Below, one piece after another: positions 39,678 through 42,413 of a DNA stretch of 42,413 bases (positions are counted from its first letter, which is position 1; every line of letters starts with the position of its first letter). Where the stretch lies: contig CALMYG010000018.1 of assembly GCA_937873455.1 (NCBI GenBank), forward strand, positions 1-42,413, given 5' to 3'. Both the position numbers and the translations under genes were made by a program. The notes below the pieces were generated by a model. The model saw only the letters and a program-made list of their open reading frames with translations. It made no database searches and had not been told where the DNA came from. The stretch is from an uncultured Verrucomicrobiota bacterium (GTDB taxonomy: Bacteria; Verrucomicrobiota; Kiritimatiellia; CAIVKH01).

Positions 39678-42143
39678 CTAGTGTTCCCGCTCGCGTTTCC
39701 GCTTTAGAATGTCAGCGGCTTTGTGGAGGCGTTGGCTTAGTTTTTTCGTTTCTTCGTCTTCGGGCGGCGGTTCGGTGAGCGGTCCGTGGCGGCGTTGAAT
39801 GGTGCGGAGTTCCGGAAGGGCGATGGTCCCGTCAAGCAAGACGTCGAGCAGGCTTTGGGTGCAGGCCTGGGCGGCGTTGGATTCAATGAGCAGGCGTTCG
39901 AGTTCCTCGTTTTCCACGCCGGGGGGCAGCGGCGGCACGCAGGCCGGACAACCGGCTTCGCATTCGCAGTCGCGGAGAATGTCGCGGCACAAGGTTAGCG
40001 CCTCTTCGATCTTCTCGCAGATTTTTTCCGCGTAGCCGACGCCGCCTTCGTGTGCGTCGTAGAGGTACAAGGCGCTTTGCCAGGTTTGGGCTTCTTCTTC
40101 AAACAACGAGACATCGGTTTCGATGTCCTGGGCGTCGGCCATGCACAGGTTGGGGGCGGCGCGGTGCAGCAGATAGCTTAAGCCGTACAACGCGGCGCCG
40201 AGGTAGCGCCGGTCCTTTTCATCGAGCGCCTTTCGCCACGCCGGGGGAACCTGGAGGGTGAAGCCGGTGGTGTCGTATTCGAACGGCGGCAAGGTGATGG
40301 GGCCGTAGCCGATGTTTTCGTAACTGCGCTCGCGGATTTTTTTATAAAGCTTGGGTTGTTTGTTGACGTGGATGTATCCGTAGCGGAGGGTTGCGCCGTG
40401 GCGCTGGGTTTCGCTTTCCGCTTCGGTCAATTCGACGCGGTTTTCCCAAACGGCTTCGGTGTAGTAATCCACGGATACTTCGTCGACGCGGCAAAGTTTT
40501 TTCTCGAGGTCGAGATCCATGGACATGTAGCGGCGTCCGAGGTGCTGATAGATGGCATCTTTGTAAAGAGTGCCGCGGGCGCCGATGGGGTCGATTTCGC
40601 CAATCACCTCGGTTCCGCAATAGATGTCGACATTGTAGTCAGTCATGCCACGCAGGTTGACGCCCTTGGCGGGGTAGTCCGGGAGGGCGTAGCGCAGGCT
40701 GTCGTGATAGGGGGCCAGGGGTTTTTCCTCGGTGAGGACGTTGAGGGCGATGGTGTAGGCCCGGTCGGTGAAGGCGGGTTCCTCCGGGCGGAGGGGAACT
40801 TCATGGGCGGCGCAAGGAAGGTGTTGGAGGAGAATGTAGGGGTTGTCGCCGTTCAGCCATGCCTGTTCGATGGGGGCGCGGGTGATGAAGTCCGGATGGT
40901 TGACGAGGTACTGGTCAATCGGGGTGTCTTTGGCAATGAATACAATGGCGGCGCGCGCACCTTTGCGTCCGACGCGGCCGGCCTGTTGCCAGAAGCTGGC
41001 CACCGTTCCGGGGTGGCCGGAAAGTATGCACAGGTCGAGGTCTCCGATGTCGATGCCGAGTTCGAGGGCGTTGGTGGTGATGATGGTGGTGAGCGTTCCG
41101 CCAAAGAGGTCGCGCTCAAGTTGCCGGCGTTCGTTCGGCAGCAAGCCGCCTCGGTAGGGTTTGATGCGCCCGGCCAGTTCGGGCCGACCGTCCACCACGG
41201 CGCGGTAGAGGCGTTCGACTTCCTGGCGCGCCCGACAGAAACAGATGGTCCGAACCCCGAGGCGGGTTGCTTCGCGCATGAGGGGGATCGAGATCGAGGC
41301 GGGTCCTTTGCGGTAGAGCGCGGCGCCCGCGCTTTGCACGAGAGGGGGATTGACCAGATACAAGTCGCGCGCCGGACGCGGGGCGCCGTCGCGGTCGATC
41401 ACCTGAACCTTGCGATGGAACAGGGCTTCGACATGCTCTCCGGGATTCCCGACGGTGGCCGAGCACCCGATGAAGGTTGGACGGGAGCCGTGCATCTCGC
41501 ATACCCGCAACAACCGGCGGAACACATTCGCAACGTGCGATCCAAACGCACCGCGGTAGGAGTGAACCTCGTCGACCACGATGTATTTCAACCGCGACAG
41601 AAAACTTTTCCACCCGCGATGGTGGTTGGGGAGGATGCCGGCGTGCAGCATGTCGGGGTTGGTGATGACGAAGTCGGCGGATCGTTGGATGTTGCGGCGT
41701 TCGTCGCGCGGGGTGTCGCCGTCGAAGGTGCCGAGTTTCTGGCGATCGACGCCGGCACGGAGGAGGCGACCGAGGGTGTTTTCCTGGTCGCGGGAAAGGG
41801 CTTTGGTGGGGTACAGGAGAAGGACGGTGAAGGGCGCTTCGTCCTGCATCCACCGGTTGAGCAGGGGCAGCAGGAAGGAAAGGGTTTTGCCGCTGGCGGT
41901 TCGGGAGACGAGCACGACATCGCGTCCCGTTTGGATGGCGTCGAAGGCCTCGGCCTGGTGGGCGTAGAGTTGGGTGATGCCGTCGTCTTCGAGGACGCGG
42001 CGGAGGCGGGGGTCGAGGTTTTTCGGCAAGGGGCTGAAGTCGCCGGGGGACGCTTCCAGAATCCGGTGGTCCCGAATCTGGCGGTGGAAGCGCGCCTCCA
42101 GGAAGTGGAGCGCGTCGTCGAGTGCGGATGGAGAGCGGTTCAT
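39678..42143 (-). CDS. DEAD/DEAH helicase with DUF1998 (MrfA/Hrq1-like)
   Basis: 821 residues. Helicase domain 1: SRTASGKTLSFLL (Walker A, about 80-92), YPTKALSRDQEN (Ia), DEVH (191-194), GCSATVGNP (III). Domain 2: ITTNALELGIDIGDLDL and QQAGRVGRKGARA (VI). The C-terminal DUF1998 region has the Cys cluster CRDILRDCECEAGCPACVPP near 720-740. This order fits MrfA (YprA), a DNA-repair helicase for mitomycin-type damage in Bacillus, and eukaryotic Hrq1. So a role in DNA repair is inferred by family. No ribosome-binding site stands out before the ATG. Convergent with the sigma factor gene. Confidence 0.9.
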   Translation of the reverse strand: MNRSPSALDDALHFLEARFHRQIRDHRILEASPGDFSPLPKNLDPRLRRVLEDDGITQLYAHQAEAFDAIQTGRDVVLVSRTASGKTLSFLLPLLNRWMQDEAPFTVLLLYPTKALSRDQENTLGRLLRAGVDRQKLGTFDGDTPRDERRNIQRSADFVITNPDMLHAGILPNHHRGWKSFLSRLKYIVVDEVHSYRGAFGSHVANVFRRLLRVCEMHGSRPTFIGCSATVGNPGEHVEALFHRKVQVIDRDGAPRPARDLYLVNPPLVQSAGAALYRKGPASISIPLMREATRLGVRTICFCRARQEVERLYRAVVDGRPELAGRIKPYRGGLLPNERRQLERDLFGGTLTTIITTNALELGIDIGDLDLCILSGHPGTVASFWQQAGRVGRKGARAAIVFIAKDTPIDQYLVNHPDFITRAPIEQAWLNGDNPYILLQHLPCAAHEVPLRPEEPAFTDRAYTIALNVLTEEKPLAPYHDSLRYALPDYPAKGVNLRGMTDYNVDIYCGTEVIGEIDPIGARGTLYKDAIYQHLGRRYMSMDLDLEKKLCRVDEVSVDYYTEAVWENRVELTEAESETQRHGATLRYGYIHVNKQPKLYKKIRERSYENIGYGPITLPPFEYDTTGFTLQVPPAWRKALDEKDRRYLGAALYGLSYLLHRAAPNLCMADAQDIETDVSLFEEEAQTWQSALYLYDAHEGGVGYAEKICEKIEEALTLCRDILRDCECEAGCPACVPPLPPGVENEELERLLIESNAAQACTQSLLDVLLDGTIALPELRTIQRRHGPLTEPPPEDEETKKLSQRLHKAADILKRKREREH

Positions 42144-42198
42144 GTCGCCACGTTACCCGGGGCGCGGCGTTTTCGCAATCCATCAGGACGACTCCCCG

Positions 42199-42276
42199 GC
42201 CCCCGAGAAACTCGGGGGCTGCCCGACGGCTTCCCGCGGTACCGCATGCGCCTGCGGCGCATGAAGAGATCGGGCA
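42199..42276. repeat. Nested intergenic hairpins
   Basis: Two perfect hairpins: GCCCCCGAG-AAA-CTCGGGGGC (42199-42219) and CATGCGCC-TGC-GGCGCATG (42245-42263). The second is enclosed in a 7-base pair TGCCCGA/TCGGGCA (42220-42226, 42270-42276). It precedes the helicase gene on the minus strand and may belong to the same class of nested palindromes as 57-175. Confidence 0.6.
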
Positions 42277-42365
42277 CGTAACATCATCCTCTCATGATCC
42301 TGAAGCGGTCACGATGAAGGTATCTGGATCAGTCAAGGAGTCCGGAATGTTTCAGCTCGGACGGA

Positions 42366-42413
42366 TCACCGGGCGTGGGGCCAGATGTAGTAGAGGTAAG
42401 CGGCGTAACTGGC
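42366..42413 (-). CDS. Possible 3' end of a gene cut by the window edge
   Basis: On the minus strand the last 48 bases encode ASYAAYLYYIWPHAR followed by TGA, a hydrophobic, aromatic tail that could end a membrane protein. On the other strand an ATG at 42348, with AAGGAG upstream, also opens a frame (MFQLGRITGRGARCSRGKRR) to the edge. The two overlap, so at most one is real; neither is identified. Confidence 0.25.
   Translation of the reverse strand, partial: ASYAAYLYYIWPHAR

Noticed and set aside
40356..42281. Long open frame on the plus strand opposite the helicase
   Set aside because: It mirrors a well-supported helicase gene; the translation is Gly/Val/Asp-rich without recognisable domains, typical of an antisense frame in GC-rich DNA.

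Overview
The window is GC-rich bacterial chromosome. Its gene content points to the PVC superphylum, most likely Verrucomicrobiota or Kiritimatiellota. The clues are a small exported protein with the WSTVDGGGGTSTGG motif, exported beta-helix proteins with an IDLNGY motif, a CSLREA/DQRG-type 1866-residue surface protein, an S74-chaperone surface protein opening with TAFTYQGYLD, and envelope lipoproteins and efflux genes of PVC style. The assignment is inferred from protein style; there is no rRNA or tRNA in the window to confirm it.

Layout. 1-8.5 kb is housekeeping: a membrane glycosyltransferase (-), archaeal-type phosphoglycerate mutase (+), an N-acetylmuramoyl-L-alanine amidase (-), then a close-packed run gltX - phospholipase D-like - yqeY - ABM monooxygenase - iron-type alcohol dehydrogenase (+). 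8.5-15.2 kb is an operon of four paralogous exported beta-helix proteins plus a thrombospondin-type-3-repeat protein, mostly joined by ATGA stop/start overlaps. 15.2-15.6 kb holds a decayed type I restriction specificity (hsdS) fragment. 15.7-24.4 kb encodes surface proteins: the 1866-residue four-module protein (-), a small exported protein, and a protein with exactly 17 repeats of 15 residues and a C-terminal self-cleaving S74 chaperone. 24.5-38.6 kb is a double efflux island. Module 1 is a Cys-rich exported protein, HlyD, an ABC ATPase, two FtsX-type permeases, a lipoprotein and a TolC-like protein. Module 2 is a second Cys-rich protein, TolC-like, CusB-like and CusA-like. 38.7-42.1 kb has a primary-like group 2 sigma factor and a DUF1998/MrfA-type helicase.

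How the genes work together. Each efflux module starts with a short Cys-rich exported protein. Both share a CCC...CC cluster and a C-terminal C-x-LL motif, both lie directly downstream of sigma-70-like promoters with almost no 5' leader, and module 1 has a terminator-like hairpin before the pump genes. This looks like two metal-stress operons (copper or silver type, by inference) with a sentinel or leader protein in front of a tripartite pump, one ABC-driven and one RND-driven.

The most unusual signal is a set of palindromic elements of three unrelated sequence families. In six genes for exported proteins they sit in frame between a well-supported start codon (Shine-Dalgarno or ATGA-coupled) and the signal peptide. 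This recalls Rickettsia palindromic elements in logic but not in sequence, and it is confined to the extreme N-terminus of envelope genes. Other nested palindromes lie in intergenic DNA at 57-175 and 42199-42276.
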